Shown piece by piece: positions 63,989 through 64,000 of a stretch of DNA of 64,000 nt. The notes under the pieces were generated by a model. It did no database searches. It was not told the origin of the DNA and saw nothing but the letters and a program-made list of their open reading frames with translations. Origin of the DNA: Paraburkholderia mimosarum LMG 23256 = NBRC 106338 (GTDB lineage: Bacteria > Pseudomonadota > Gammaproteobacteria > Burkholderiales > Burkholderiaceae); the NCBI RefSeq assembly GCF_000739815.1, contig NZ_BBJJ01000008.1:147243-211242 (forward strand), given 5' to 3'. A program made the translations under genes and the position numbers. How positions within the stretch are numbered: the first letter of the stretch is position 1; each line of letters starts with the position of its first letter.

Positions 63989-64000
63989 ATGACTGATATC
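63989..64000 (+). CDS. Start of next gene, probably acetyl-CoA acetyltransferase PhaA (cut by window end)
   Basis: ATG at 63989 follows a GGAGG ribosome-binding site 9-13 bases upstream and encodes MTDI before the window ends. phaC is commonly followed by phaA, whose product often begins MTD, so this is a guess from position and four codons only. Confidence 0.45.

Noticed and set aside
1..64000. Search for mobile elements, CRISPR arrays, tRNA and toxin-antitoxin genes
   Set aside because: No terminal inverted repeats with transposase, no regularly spaced repeats, no tRNA cloverleaf and no recognisable toxin pair were seen on reading both strands; a tRNAscan and ISfinder search would confirm.

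Overview
The window is GC-rich chromosomal DNA from a Burkholderiaceae betaproteobacterium, most likely Paraburkholderia, Burkholderia or Caballeronia. The evidence is gene content and order: an ArnA split into two genes inside an arn operon, surE-pcm-nlpD-rpoS, trxA-rho, ffs-dnaX-ybaB-recR, a class I phaC, an acoXABC acetoin cluster, and Ala/Pro-rich protein tails. Almost all of it is conserved core chromosome. I see no insertion sequence, prophage, integrase, CRISPR array, rRNA or tRNA.

Layout. 1-3,000: 3' part of dnaB, then a DUF47 protein and the phosphate permease Pit behind a Pho-box-like triple repeat. 3,000-8,100 (minus): SDR oxidoreductase, NlpC/P60 lipoprotein, PIN-PhoH ATPase and Bcp peroxiredoxin, the last followed by a structured 3' region. 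8,200-15,900 (minus): a full lipid A L-Ara4N operon, arnT-arnE-arnB-arnC-arnA(formyltransferase)-arnA(decarboxylase)-arnD. 16,000-23,450: a Mth938-like protein, then alaA, hom, thrC, moeA, moaD and moaE. 23,500-24,800: divergent group III truncated globin and an NsrR-like Rrf2 regulator. 25,060-28,930: clpB behind a sigma-32-like promoter, then a YidB-like protein and a ComEA-like HhH protein.

29,170-36,980: acetoin catabolism. The activator AcoR diverges from acoX-acoA-acoB-acoC and a lipoyl synthase gene. A good -24/-12 sigma-54 promoter precedes acoX, which fits control by AcoR. 37,000-44,000 (minus): a MATE exporter paired with a GT39-like membrane protein, rpmE2, mtfA, rho and trxA. 44,400-49,700 (plus): 4.5S RNA, dnaX, ybaB, recR and a family III CoA-transferase, convergent with a quinone oxidoreductase. 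51,000-55,750: surE-pcm-nlpD-rpoS and a PolB-like exonuclease. 55,780-61,600: an EEP-family protein, rlmD, bamD, rluD and pgeF. 61,955 to the end: phaC and the first codons of what is probably phaA.

I did not find an undescribed multi-gene system. The most useful leads are regulatory and protein-architecture details: the Pho-box array, the region downstream of bcp, GAGACG repeats near the aco promoter, unusual low-complexity inserts in AcoR and PhaC, the N-terminal extension of Pcm, and an NsrR-like protein with altered cysteine spacing.
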